Part shown: piece after piece, positions 8,297-15,852 of the stretch
Layout: every line of letters starts with the position of its first letter
How positions within the stretch are numbered: the first letter of the stretch is position 1
NCBI RefSeq assembly: GCF_029813785.1
Contig: NZ_JARVKY010000004.1
Span: 62,001 to 126,000 of the forward strand
Direction: 5' to 3'
DNA: 64,000 nt
Origin: Streptomyces sp. DH41
GTDB lineage: Bacteria > Actinomycetota > Actinomycetes > Streptomycetales > Streptomycetaceae
Translations under genes and position numbers: made by a program
The notes under the pieces: generated by a model
Database searches by the model: none
Seen by the model: only the letters and a program-made list of their open reading frames with translations
Told to the model about the DNA's origin: nothing

Positions 8297-8946
8297 CAGT
8301 GGGTGGCTCCTTCGGTGACCTTCAGGTCCTGCTCCGGCGGTGTGCCGGCGGCTGTGACCAGCAGGGCGCGCAGGCCGTGGGCGACGGTGGCGGGTGGCAG
8401 GGACGGCGCGGTGCCGTCGGTGACCTGCTCCGGCGCCCAGGGCACGTGCACGAAACCGCCCCGTATGTGCGGGAACTCGGTGGCGATGAGGTGACCGAGG
8501 CCGTAGGCCACGTGGTTGCAGACGAAGGTGCCGGCCGTGTTGGAGACCGCGGCCGGGACACCGGCCTCCCGCATCGCGGCGACGCAGGCCTTGACGGGGA
8601 GGGTGGAGAAGTAGGCGGCGGGGCCGTCCGCGATCACCGGTTCGTCGATGGGCTGCCGGCCGGCGTTGTCGGGGATGCGCGCGTCGTCGAGGTTGAGGCC
8701 GGCGCGTTCGACGGTGACGCCGGGGCGTCCGCCCGCCTGGCCCAGGCAGAGCACCAGGTCGGGGGCTTTCGCGCGGATGGCGTCGCGCAGGGTGTCGAGG
8801 GACTTGCCGAAGACGCAGGGCAGTTCGGTGGCGGTGACCGTGAGCCCGGCGGGCGGTTCGGCGGCCACCAGGGTCGCCGCCCGCCAGGACGGGTTCACGC
8901 TCTCGCCGCCGAAGGGGGCGAAGCCGGTGATGAGGACTCGGGTCAT
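8296..8946 (-). CDS. pcp: Pyroglutamyl-peptidase I (pyrrolidone-carboxylate peptidase)
   Basis: The product is 216 aa, a cytosolic cysteine peptidase of family C15 that removes N-terminal pyroglutamate from peptides. The Glu-Cys-His triad is visible as Glu80 (TVERAGLNLD), Cys143 (NTAGTFVCNHVAYG) and His167 (GGFVHVPWAPEQ). ATG at 8946 is preferred over the ATG at 8952 because AAGGA then has normal spacing. It lies 56 bases after the DUF979 gene and overlaps DUF2891. Pyroglutamate released here would be the substrate of the divergently encoded PxpABC. Confidence 0.95.
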   Translation of the reverse strand: MTRVLITGFAPFGGESVNPSWRAATLVAAEPPAGLTVTATELPCVFGKSLDTLRDAIRAKAPDLVLCLGQAGGRPGVTVERAGLNLDDARIPDNAGRQPIDEPVIADGPAAYFSTLPVKACVAAMREAGVPAAVSNTAGTFVCNHVAYGLGHLIATEFPHIRGGFVHVPWAPEQVTDGTAPSLPPATVAHGLRALLVTAAGTPPEQDLKVTEGATH

Positions 8947-9002
8947 GGGCATTCCTTGCGGGTCGTACGGGCGCCGGTCGGACGAGGGGCCGGAGCGGAT
9001 GC

Positions 9003-9977
9003 TCAGAACGCGAAGAGCGACATGATGACGGTGCAGCAGCCGAGGAGCGCGATGCCCGTCGGCAGTTGCGCCTTGATCGGTCCGTACTGGTCCTTGAGCT
9101 CGAGCAGGGTGGCCGGGACGATGTTGAAGTTGGCCGCCATCGGCGTGCAGAGGGTGCCGGCGAAGCCGGCCAGCATGCCGATCGCGAGGACGGCGGGCTC
9201 GTTGCCGTGCATGTCCTGGATGAGCACGGGCCAGCCGATCGCCGCGGTCATCACCGGGAAGGCGGCGAAGGCGTTGCCCATGATGACGGTGAACAGGAAC
9301 ATGCCGACGCAGTACGCGATGACGGCGAGGTACTTGGAGTCGTCGGGCAGGACGTTGTTCACGATGTCGCCGACCTGTGTGCCGACTCCGGCGGCGGCGA
9401 AGATCGAGCCGAGTACGGCCAGCAGTTGGGGCAGGATCAGGGCGGAGCCCATCGCCTCCAGCATGGAGCGGCCGGAGTGGATCGGGACGGAGAGCTTGCG
9501 CTCGCCGGTGACCAGCATGCCGACGACGAGCGCGACGACGCATCCGAGGCCGAGTCCGAGGAGCGTGGCCTTGCCCGTCTCGAACAGTCCGGACTCGTCC
9601 AGCACGGAGGCGCAGACGATCGCGACGAGCGGGATGGTGAGGGCGGGGATGAAGATCCTGCTGCCGAGCCGGGTGGCGGAGGCCTCACGCTGTTCTCCGG
9701 TGGTGGTGACCGGGACGCCCTTGCCGAGGAAGTTGAAACCGGCGAGCACGATCAGGGTGAGGACCGCGACACCGAGCGGTTCGGCGGGCAGGGTCCAGTC
9801 ACCGTTGCCGGCGGTGGCGTTGGCGACGCCGGTGCCGTAGGGGAAGGTGAGACCGAGCAGGCCCCAGAACGCGGCGGACGTCCACCGCTTGGGGTTGCTG
9901 CGGTCGGCGGCCATCTGCACCGCCATGACGACGAAGACGAGGCCTATCAGCCAGTAGAGCCATTCGACCTTGATCAC
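9003..9977 (-). CDS. DUF979 polytopic membrane protein
   Basis: The product is 324 aa with about nine hydrophobic segments, beginning LYWLIGLVFVVMAVQM. It has a conserved-looking loop, TLCTPMAANFNIVPATLLEL, near the C-terminus. The GTG start at 9977 overlaps the DUF969 stop in a GTGA. DUF969 and DUF979 proteins occur together and resemble the two halves of a transporter. Next to Pcp and PxpABC, import of 5-oxoproline or pyroglutamyl peptides is a reasonable proposal, but transport has not been read from the sequence itself. Confidence 0.87.
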   Translation of the reverse strand: MIKVEWLYWLIGLVFVVMAVQMAADRSNPKRWTSAAFWGLLGLTFPYGTGVANATAGNGDWTLPAEPLGVAVLTLIVLAGFNFLGKGVPVTTTGEQREASATRLGSRIFIPALTIPLVAIVCASVLDESGLFETGKATLLGLGLGCVVALVVGMLVTGERKLSVPIHSGRSMLEAMGSALILPQLLAVLGSIFAAAGVGTQVGDIVNNVLPDDSKYLAVIAYCVGMFLFTVIMGNAFAAFPVMTAAIGWPVLIQDMHGNEPAVLAIGMLAGFAGTLCTPMAANFNIVPATLLELKDQYGPIKAQLPTGIALLGCCTVIMSLFAF

Positions 9978-10693
9978 TTGTCGGCCCCCTCGGGAAGCGG
10001 CAGGTCGTGCTCGGCGGCGGCCTGCGCCATCTCACGCTCCAGTTGCCGGTCCAGGAGCAGCAGCCTGGCGCCGTGGATGACGAAGGCGCAGACCGCTAGC
10101 GGGATCGCCCACAGGGCCAGCTGGGTCGGTTCGATCTCCTGCTGGTAGGTGGAGTTCACGAAACCGGTGATCAGCAGGATGGATCCGATCGCGATGAAGC
10201 AGTCCTCGCCGAAGAAGACGCCGACGGTGTCGGCCGACGCGGAGTAGGAGCGCACCTTCTCGCGCAGGCGGTCGGGCAGTTTGGCCCCCGTGGAGCGTTC
10301 GGCGGCGGCCTCGGCCATGGGGGCCACCAGGGGCCGCACGGTCTGCGCCGGGCCGCCGATGCTGTTCAGGCCGAAGGCCGCGGTGACCTGCCGGACCAGC
10401 AGGTAGACGGTGAGGAACCGGCCCGCGCTGAGCTTGCCGAGCCGACCGATGAGATTGCGGGCCTGTTCGCGCAGGCCGTAGCGCTCCAGCAGGCCGATCA
10501 CCGGGAGCACGATGGCGAAGACGGTGACCGAGCGGCTGTCGGCGAAGGACCGGCCGAAGGCCGCGAGGACCTCCAGAGGGCTCATCTTGCCGAGCAGTCC
10601 GGTGACGATACCGGCGACGCCCACCACAAGGACGGGGTTGCGGCGCGTGACGAATCCGAGGATCACCACGACCACACCGAGGAGAACAATCAT
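9974..10693 (-). CDS. DUF969 polytopic membrane protein
   Basis: The product is 239 aa, starting MIVLLGVVVVILGFVTRRNP, with about seven membrane segments and the central motif AAFGLNSIGGPAQTVRP. ATG at 10693 is preferred over ATG at 10711 because a GAAGG site is correctly spaced only for the former. It is the first gene of the minus-strand operon, and its promoter must lie in the 217 bases shared with pxpA. The function is probably one subunit of a two-component permease with DUF979. Confidence 0.87.
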   Translation of the reverse strand: MIVLLGVVVVILGFVTRRNPVLVVGVAGIVTGLLGKMSPLEVLAAFGRSFADSRSVTVFAIVLPVIGLLERYGLREQARNLIGRLGKLSAGRFLTVYLLVRQVTAAFGLNSIGGPAQTVRPLVAPMAEAAAERSTGAKLPDRLREKVRSYSASADTVGVFFGEDCFIAIGSILLITGFVNSTYQQEIEPTQLALWAIPLAVCAFVIHGARLLLLDRQLEREMAQAAAEHDLPLPEGADK

Positions 10694-10807
10694 TCGGTGG
10701 CCTTCAGGCATGAGGGGGCAGAGCACGGACCCGGAAGCTGCGGAGCCATGACTTCATCGGTCCGGGGACCATAGCTCCAGATGCGTGGCAGATGCACGGA
10801 CACTAGC

Positions 10808-10822
10808 GATCGTTGAACGATC
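10808..10822. promoter_or_regulatory. GntR/FadR-type operator, site 1
   Basis: GATCGTTGAACGATC is a perfect 15-bp palindrome with one central base. Its core TCGTTGAACGA fits the TNGTNNNACNA pattern of the FadR branch of GntR regulators. It sits between the divergent DUF969 operon and pxpABC. No GntR gene is present in the window. Confidence 0.65.
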
Positions 10823-10880
10823 TAACAAGAGGTGAATCTCGGAACCCTCTCCACTCACGATGTCCGCCGATGTCTTGTCG

Positions 10881-10895
10881 GATCGTTCAACAATC
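10881..10895. promoter_or_regulatory. GntR/FadR-type operator, site 2
   Basis: GATCGTTCAACAATC repeats site 1 with a single mismatch between its arms, and its core TCGTTCAACAA also fits TNGTNNNACNA. The two centres are 73 bp apart, close to seven helical turns, so both sites face the same side of the DNA. It lies 16 bases before the pxpA GTG. Confidence 0.62.
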
Positions 10896-10910
10896 GATTA
10901 CGTTCGGAGT

Positions 10911-11663
10911 GTGATCGACCTCAACGCAGACCTCGGTGAGGGCTTCGGCCGCTGGACCCTCACCGACGACGACGCCCTTCTCTCCGTCGTCACCAGCGCC
11001 AACGTCGCCTGCGGTTTCCACGCGGGCGACCCGTCGGTGATGCGCCGCGTCTGCGACCTCGCCGCCGAGCGCGGGGTGCGGATCGGAGCCCAGGTGTCCT
11101 ACCGCGACCTGGCGGGCTTCGGACGGCGCGCCATGGACGTGCCCGCCGGTGAACTGGCGGCCGAGGTGGCGTACCAGATCGGCGCGCTCCGGGTGTTCGC
11201 CGAAGCCGCCGGGTCCGAAGTGGCCTACGTGAAGCCGCACGGCGCGCTCTACAACCGCACCGTCCACGACGCCGAGCAGGCCCGTGCCGTCGTGGCCGGG
11301 GTCCGGCTCGCGGGCGGTGCGCTGCCCGTACTCGGCCTCCCCGGCTCGCTGCTGCTCACCGCCGCGGGCGAGGCCGGGCTCACCTGCGTGCCCGAGGCCT
11401 TCGCGGACCGCGCCTACACCGCTCGGGGCACACTCGTCCCCCGCCGGGAGGCGGGCTCCGTGGTGACGGACGAGGACGCGGTGGTACGGCGCGCGCTGGC
11501 GTTCGCCGTACGGGGCGAGGTCGAGGCCGTGGACGGGACGACCGTCGCGGTCGCCGCCCGGTCCCTGTGCGTGCACGGCGACACCCCGAACGCGGCCAGG
11601 ATCGCGGCGCGGGTGCGTGAGGCGCTGGAGTCGTCGGGGGTCGGGATCGGAGCGTTCGCATGA
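10911..11663 (+). CDS. pxpA: 5-oxoprolinase subunit PxpA (LamB/YcsF family)
   Basis: The product is 250 aa. PxpA acts with PxpB and PxpC in the ATP-dependent cleavage of 5-oxoproline to glutamate. The family start IDLNADLGEGFGRW, the NVACGFHAGDPSVMRR loop and YVKPHGALYNRTVHD are all present. GTG at 10911 is chosen because the homologues begin here and because the upstream ATG at 10860 would place an operator inside the gene. The stop overlaps pxpB by four bases. Confidence 0.94.
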   Translation: MIDLNADLGEGFGRWTLTDDDALLSVVTSANVACGFHAGDPSVMRRVCDLAAERGVRIGAQVSYRDLAGFGRRAMDVPAGELAAEVAYQIGALRVFAEAAGSEVAYVKPHGALYNRTVHDAEQARAVVAGVRLAGGALPVLGLPGSLLLTAAGEAGLTCVPEAFADRAYTARGTLVPRREAGSVVTDEDAVVRRALAFAVRGEVEAVDGTTVAVAARSLCVHGDTPNAARIAARVREALESSGVGIGAFA

Positions 11664-12319
11664 CGGAGAGCCGGTCGCTCACCGTGCGTCCCGCCGGCCG
11701 CCACGCGCTGCTCGTCGAACTGCCCGACGCCGAGCGCACCGCGGCCTTCCACGCCGAAGTGCTGCGGCGGCGGGCGGCCGGGTCCCTGCCTCCCGTGGAA
11801 GAGATCGTGCCGGGAGCGCGGACCGTCCTGCTGGACGGGGTGCCGGACCCGGACGCGCTGGCGCGCCGGCTCACCGGGTGGGAGGTGGCGCCGGGCGCCG
11901 ACGACGACGGGGACCTCGTGGAGATCGCGGTGCGCTACGACGGGCCGGACCTGGCCGACGTGGCGGCGGTGTGGGGTGTCGCCCCCGAGGAGGTCGCCGC
12001 ACGCCACACCGCCCACGCCTACCGTGTCGCGTTCTGCGGTTTCGCACCCGGCTTCGCCTACCTCACCGGTCTTCCCGCCGAGCTGCACGTGCCCCGCAGG
12101 GCCACGCCCAGGACCCGGGTCCCGGCGGGCGCGGTCGCCCTGGCCGGCCCCTACAGCGCCGTCTACCCCCGCTCCACGCCGGGCGGCTGGCAGCTGATCG
12201 GCACCATGCCGGACGCGGGCTCCCTGTGGGACCCCGCGCGGGAGCGGGCGGCGCTCCTCGCACCGGGGACACGCGTGCGCTTCGTCACAGCGGACGCCGC
12301 CCCGGGAGGCACGGGATGA
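11660..12319 (+). CDS. pxpB: 5-oxoprolinase subunit PxpB (allophanate hydrolase subunit 1 fold)
   Basis: The product is 219 aa with the KipI/allophanate-hydrolase-1 signature: AYRVAFCGFAPGFAYL, then PRRATPRTRVPAGAVA, then YPRSTPGGWQLIGTMP. It overlaps pxpA and pxpC by ATGA at both ends, so the three subunits are translated as a coupled unit. It is the partner of PxpC in the cyclophilin-like B/C complex. The alternative reading as a urea-allophanate enzyme is unlikely because PxpA is adjacent and no biotin domain is present. Confidence 0.93.
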   Translation: MTESRSLTVRPAGRHALLVELPDAERTAAFHAEVLRRRAAGSLPPVEEIVPGARTVLLDGVPDPDALARRLTGWEVAPGADDDGDLVEIAVRYDGPDLADVAAVWGVAPEEVAARHTAHAYRVAFCGFAPGFAYLTGLPAELHVPRRATPRTRVPAGAVALAGPYSAVYPRSTPGGWQLIGTMPDAGSLWDPARERAALLAPGTRVRFVTADAAPGGTG

Positions 12320-13170
12320 CGGCGAAGCTCACGACCGTGCGCTCCGGCGCCCTCACCACGGTGCAGGACGCCGGGCGGCGCGGCTACGCCCACCTGGGAG
12401 TTCCCCGCTCCGGCGCCTTGGACGCGCCCGCGATGCGGCTCGCCAACCGGCTGCTCGGCAACGACCCGGACGCCGCCGTCCTGGAGACCACCCTGACCGG
12501 CTGCGCCCTCAGACCCGACCGAGCCATGACCGCGGTGGTCGGCGGCGCGCACTGCCCAGTCACCGTGGACGGACGTCCTGCCGCCTGGGGGGCGCCCGTG
12601 CGGGTGCCCGCGGGTGCGGTTCTGAACGTGGGAACGGCGACCGCGGGCGTGCGCTCGTACGTGGCGGTGGCCGGGGGCATCGCGACCGATCCCGTCCTCG
12701 GCAGCCGCTCGACGGATCTGCTCTCGGGGCTGGGCCCCGAGCCCCTGCGGGACGGGGACGTCGTACCGGTGGGTCTCCCCCGGCCGGTGGCACTGTCCGT
12801 CGCCGCTCCCTGGCCCGGACCGCCCGCCGAACTCGTCCTTCCGGTACGCCTCGGCCCCCGCGCCGACTGGTTCGCGCCGGCCGCCCTGCGTACCCTCACC
12901 TCGGCCACGTACCGCGTCTCCCCGCACAGCAACCGGATCGGCCTGCGTACCGAGGGGCCGCCGCTGGAACGGGCTTCGGCGGGTGAACTGCCCAGTGAGG
13001 GCGTCGTCCTGGGCGCCGTTCAGGTCCCGCCGGACGGACGCCCTGTGATCTTCCTGCACGACCACCCCACGACTGGTGGCTACCCGGTCGTCGCGGTCGT
13101 CGCGGAACCCGCCCTGGCGGCGGCCGCCCAGGCCGCGGTCGGGACACCGGTGCGCTTCACGCTCGGCTGA
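12316..13170 (+). CDS. pxpC: 5-oxoprolinase subunit PxpC (allophanate hydrolase subunit 2 fold)
   Basis: The product is 284 aa and has the KipA/AHS2 motifs: LTTVQDAGRRGYAHLGVPRS at the N-terminus, the LLSGLGPEPLRDGDVV segment, and SNRIGLRTEGP and SEGVVLGAVQVPPDGRPVIF towards the C-terminus. ATG at 12316 overlaps the pxpB stop. It is the last gene of the pxpABC operon and converges on the TOPRIM gene. Confidence 0.93.
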   Translation: MTAKLTTVRSGALTTVQDAGRRGYAHLGVPRSGALDAPAMRLANRLLGNDPDAAVLETTLTGCALRPDRAMTAVVGGAHCPVTVDGRPAAWGAPVRVPAGAVLNVGTATAGVRSYVAVAGGIATDPVLGSRSTDLLSGLGPEPLRDGDVVPVGLPRPVALSVAAPWPGPPAELVLPVRLGPRADWFAPAALRTLTSATYRVSPHSNRIGLRTEGPPLERASAGELPSEGVVLGAVQVPPDGRPVIFLHDHPTTGGYPVVAVVAEPALAAAAQAAVGTPVRFTLG

Positions 13171-13282
13171 GGCCCCGGCGACGAAGTACGAGAGCCTGGT
13201 CCCTGGCAGTCGTCGGCGAAGCCCGGCCGCAGGCGCATCCGGTCGTCGCGACGGCCCGGCTCACCGGAGCGGGTGCCGACGG

Positions 13283-13900
13283 TCAGAGGCTGGTGAGCAG
13301 GTCGTCGAGCGGGGCGGGTACGCGGTCGGGGTCGAGGGCTCCGACCAGGACGCCGGCGTAGTGGATCTTGCGCCCCTTCTTCGTGCCGAGGAAGCGGCGC
13401 AACTGCTGCCGCGCGGTGCGGCCCTGCTGCGCGGGTTGGCGAAGGAAGGTCCGCAGGGCTCGCATGTCGCCCTCGGCCCGGACGAGTTCCTCCACCCGTG
13501 GCACGCCCAGCGCGCGGATGAGCTCGTCCTCCAGATCCGCCGCGCACACGAAGTACCGGTGGTCTGCCGCGCCGGCCCGCTCCAGGGCTCGGTCGTAGTA
13601 GGGGTGCTCCCTCTCGTCGCAGAGTCCGGTGAGGCGGAGCCCCAGACCGGTCGGTCCGAGGAAGCGCGCGAAGCGTCCGACGTTCATCGCGCCGCCCATC
13701 GACAGGACGCACACTCCTTCTTCCTCCAGGTCCCGGCCGTGCGCCGCGGCCAGCGCGCCTACCGCGGCGACGTCGCTCGGGCCTTCCAGCAGGACCACCG
13801 CCCGGACGGGCAGGCGCGCCGCGAGCTCACGCGCGGGGGTGTCCGGGCCACCCGGCGCCCACTGGATGACCGCCTCGCGGAACGCCCCCATGTCAGTCAT
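13283..13900 (-). CDS. TOPRIM-domain protein (OLD-like nucleotidyl transferase/hydrolase domain)
   Basis: The product is 205 aa. The TOPRIM core reads AVVLLEGPSDVAAVGALA (catalytic Glu and the SD pair), followed by SMGGAMNVGRFARFL and LTGLCDEREHPYYDRAL with the Asp/Glu metal site. It is a stand-alone domain without the ABC-ATPase half found in OLD nucleases. The substrate is unknown; DNA end processing is only a family-level guess. ATG at 13900. It is divergent from malX across about 300 bases. Confidence 0.78.
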   Translation of the reverse strand: MTDMGAFREAVIQWAPGGPDTPARELAARLPVRAVVLLEGPSDVAAVGALAAAHGRDLEEEGVCVLSMGGAMNVGRFARFLGPTGLGLRLTGLCDEREHPYYDRALERAGAADHRYFVCAADLEDELIRALGVPRVEELVRAEGDMRALRTFLRQPAQQGRTARQQLRRFLGTKKGRKIHYAGVLVGALDPDRVPAPLDDLLTSL

Positions 13901-14203
13901 GAGACGAGTCTCCGCCTTTCCCGGCCGCCACGGTAGTGATTTCCCGTCGCGGCACGGGGCGGACCGCTCAGGGCCCGGCGCGGCAAGCGGGAGCAGCCGC
14001 CTCCATGGACAGTCGCCGACCCGCTGTGATGTGATCCGTACGGCGGAACGGTCCTGCTTGGCGCGGTCACAGGTGATCCCAGGTGCCGCGCGAGGACGGC
14101 CGGCCCCCACGTCATGTCTTCCGCCACTCGCTGTGCCCGTGGGCCCCGCATCGCCACGGCGAGCGTCCGGGCCCGTCCCCCCAGGCTCGAAAGTTCCGTA
14201 CTC
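13901..14203. other. Divergent promoter region between the TOPRIM gene and malX
   Basis: This 303-base interval has no credible gene. A short palindrome, GAGAC-GA-GTCTC (13901-13912), touches the TOPRIM start. There is no obvious LacI/MalI-type operator, although E. coli malXY is controlled by MalI from a divergent gene. The malX ribosome site is also weak. Confidence 0.5.
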
Positions 14204-15850
14204 ATGCAGAAGACCAAGGCCGCGCTCTGGGAATTCCTCCAGGGACTCGGCAAGACGTTCATGCTGCCGGTGGCCCTGCTCGCGTTCTGCGGCATCATGC
14301 TGGGCATCGGTTCCTCGCTCTCCAGCGAGGCCGTCACTGACAACGTTGCCTTCCTGAAGGGCGAGGGCTGGCACCTCGTCTTCACGTGGATGGCCAACAC
14401 CGGGTTGGTCGCCTTCACCTTCCTGCCCGTCCTCTTCGCGATGGCGATCCCGCTCGGTCTCGCCCGTGAGGACAAGGGGGTGGCCGCCTTCTCGGGTTTC
14501 GTCGGCTTCGCCGCCATGAATCTGGCGGTGAACTTCTACCTCACCGCCAAGGGCGTCGACTTCGAGGACGAGAAGGCGATCGAGCACTACGGCATAGCCG
14601 ACGTGCTGGGTGTGCGGTCCATCGACACCGGGCTTCTCGGCGCCGTGGCCGTTGGCATCGTTGTCAGCCTTCTCCACCGGCGCTTTCGCACCCAACGGAT
14701 GCCTGACGCGCTGGCCTTCTTCGGCGGGCTGCGCTTCGTCCCGATCGTCTCGGCCCTGGTCCTGAGCGTGCTCGGCCTGCTCATCCCGCTGCTCTGGCCG
14801 ACCTTCAACGGCTGGATCACCGCCGTGGGCCGGGGCATCGGACACACCGGGGTGTTCGGGCCGTTCTTCTTCGGCATGGGAGAGGTGCTGCTGCGGCCGA
14901 TCGGGCTGCACCACATCCTCGTGGCCATGTTCCGCTTCACGGACGTCGGCGGTGCGGGAACCGTGTGCGGCGACCAGGTCTCCGGCGCCCTGAACATGTT
15001 CTACGCCCAGCTGGACTGCTCGGCCGCCCCGAACAGCGCGGTCACCGACGCCACGCACTTCCTCTCCCAGGGCAAGATGGCGGCCTATCTGGGCGGCCTC
15101 CCGGGCGCCGCGCTCGCGATGTACCACTGCGCGAACCGGCGGATGCGCCCCGAGATCAAGGCGCTGCTCGTGTCGGGTGTCGTGGCCTGCGTAGTGGGTG
15201 GCATCACGGAGCCGTTGGAGTTCCTGTTCCTCTTCGTCGCCCCGTGGCTGTACGCCATCCACGCGGTTCTGGTCGGACTCGGGTTCCTCACGGCGGCCGG
15301 GCTCGGCGTCTTCATCGGGAACACCGACGGCAATGTCATCGACTGGATCGTCTTCGGCGTCCTGCAGGGCTCGACGACCAAGTGGTATCTCGTGCCGGTG
15401 ATCGCGGCGGTGTGGTTCACCGTGTACTACTTCCTGTTCCGCTGGGCGATCACCCGCTTCGACCTGAGGACTCCCGGGCGCGAGGACCTCTCGGCACAGG
15501 ACGGGGACGAACAGGACGGGGACGAACGGAACGAGAACGAACGGGACGAGGTGGAGGACGCCGCCCCGGACGAGGCGGCGGGACCCGAGCGTGAGCTGGT
15601 CGCGGGGAAGTACGACGCCGCCGCCATCCTCGACGCGATCGGCGGCGCCGACAACATCCGGTCCCTGGACAACTGCATCACACGTCTGCGGATGACGGTC
15701 CAGGACGCCGAACGGGTCGACGAGGCACGGCTGAAGAAGCTGGGGGCCGTGGGAGTCATCAAACTCGACGGCCACAACGTGCAGGTCGTCATCGGCCCGC
15801 AGGTCCAGTCGGTGAAGGACGCCATCGCCACGATGATCCCGGTGGGCTGA
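14204..15850 (+). CDS. malX: PTS maltose/glucose-type permease EIICB (MalX-like)
   Basis: The product is 548 aa. The EIIC domain runs from about residue 1 to 425 and starts LWEFLQGLGKTFMLPVALL, very close to my memory of E. coli MalX. It contains the GITEPLEFLFLF motif and about ten membrane segments. The EIIB domain (about 470-548) carries phospho-acceptor Cys491 in LDNCITRLRM and ends GPQVQSVKDA. An acidic linker at 432-451 is made of 5-residue repeats. No EIIA domain is fused, so a Crr-type EIIA and HPr/EI from elsewhere are needed. malY follows after two bases. ATG at 14204 matches the family N-terminus. Confidence 0.93.
   Translation: MQKTKAALWEFLQGLGKTFMLPVALLAFCGIMLGIGSSLSSEAVTDNVAFLKGEGWHLVFTWMANTGLVAFTFLPVLFAMAIPLGLAREDKGVAAFSGFVGFAAMNLAVNFYLTAKGVDFEDEKAIEHYGIADVLGVRSIDTGLLGAVAVGIVVSLLHRRFRTQRMPDALAFFGGLRFVPIVSALVLSVLGLLIPLLWPTFNGWITAVGRGIGHTGVFGPFFFGMGEVLLRPIGLHHILVAMFRFTDVGGAGTVCGDQVSGALNMFYAQLDCSAAPNSAVTDATHFLSQGKMAAYLGGLPGAALAMYHCANRRMRPEIKALLVSGVVACVVGGITEPLEFLFLFVAPWLYAIHAVLVGLGFLTAAGLGVFIGNTDGNVIDWIVFGVLQGSTTKWYLVPVIAAVWFTVYYFLFRWAITRFDLRTPGREDLSAQDGDEQDGDERNENERDEVEDAAPDEAAGPERELVAGKYDAAAILDAIGGADNIRSLDNCITRLRMTVQDAERVDEARLKKLGAVGVIKLDGHNVQVVIGPQVQSVKDAIATMIPVG
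15497..15556 (+). repeat. 15-bp tandem repeat in malX encoding an acidic linker
   Basis: Two exact copies of CAGGACGGGGACGAA (15497-15511 and 15512-15526) are followed by two diverged copies to 15556. They are in frame and encode QDGDE, QDGDE, RNENE and RDEVE, between the EIIC and EIIB domains. Loss or gain of a copy would keep the frame, so linker length may vary among strains. Confidence 0.75.
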
Positions 15851-15852
15851 CC

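Noticed and set aside
13283..15775. An 830-codon minus-strand frame opposite malX
   Set aside because: It is antisense to a strongly supported PTS gene; only its C-terminal part (from ATG 13900) is the real TOPRIM gene. Long open antisense frames are normal at this GC content.
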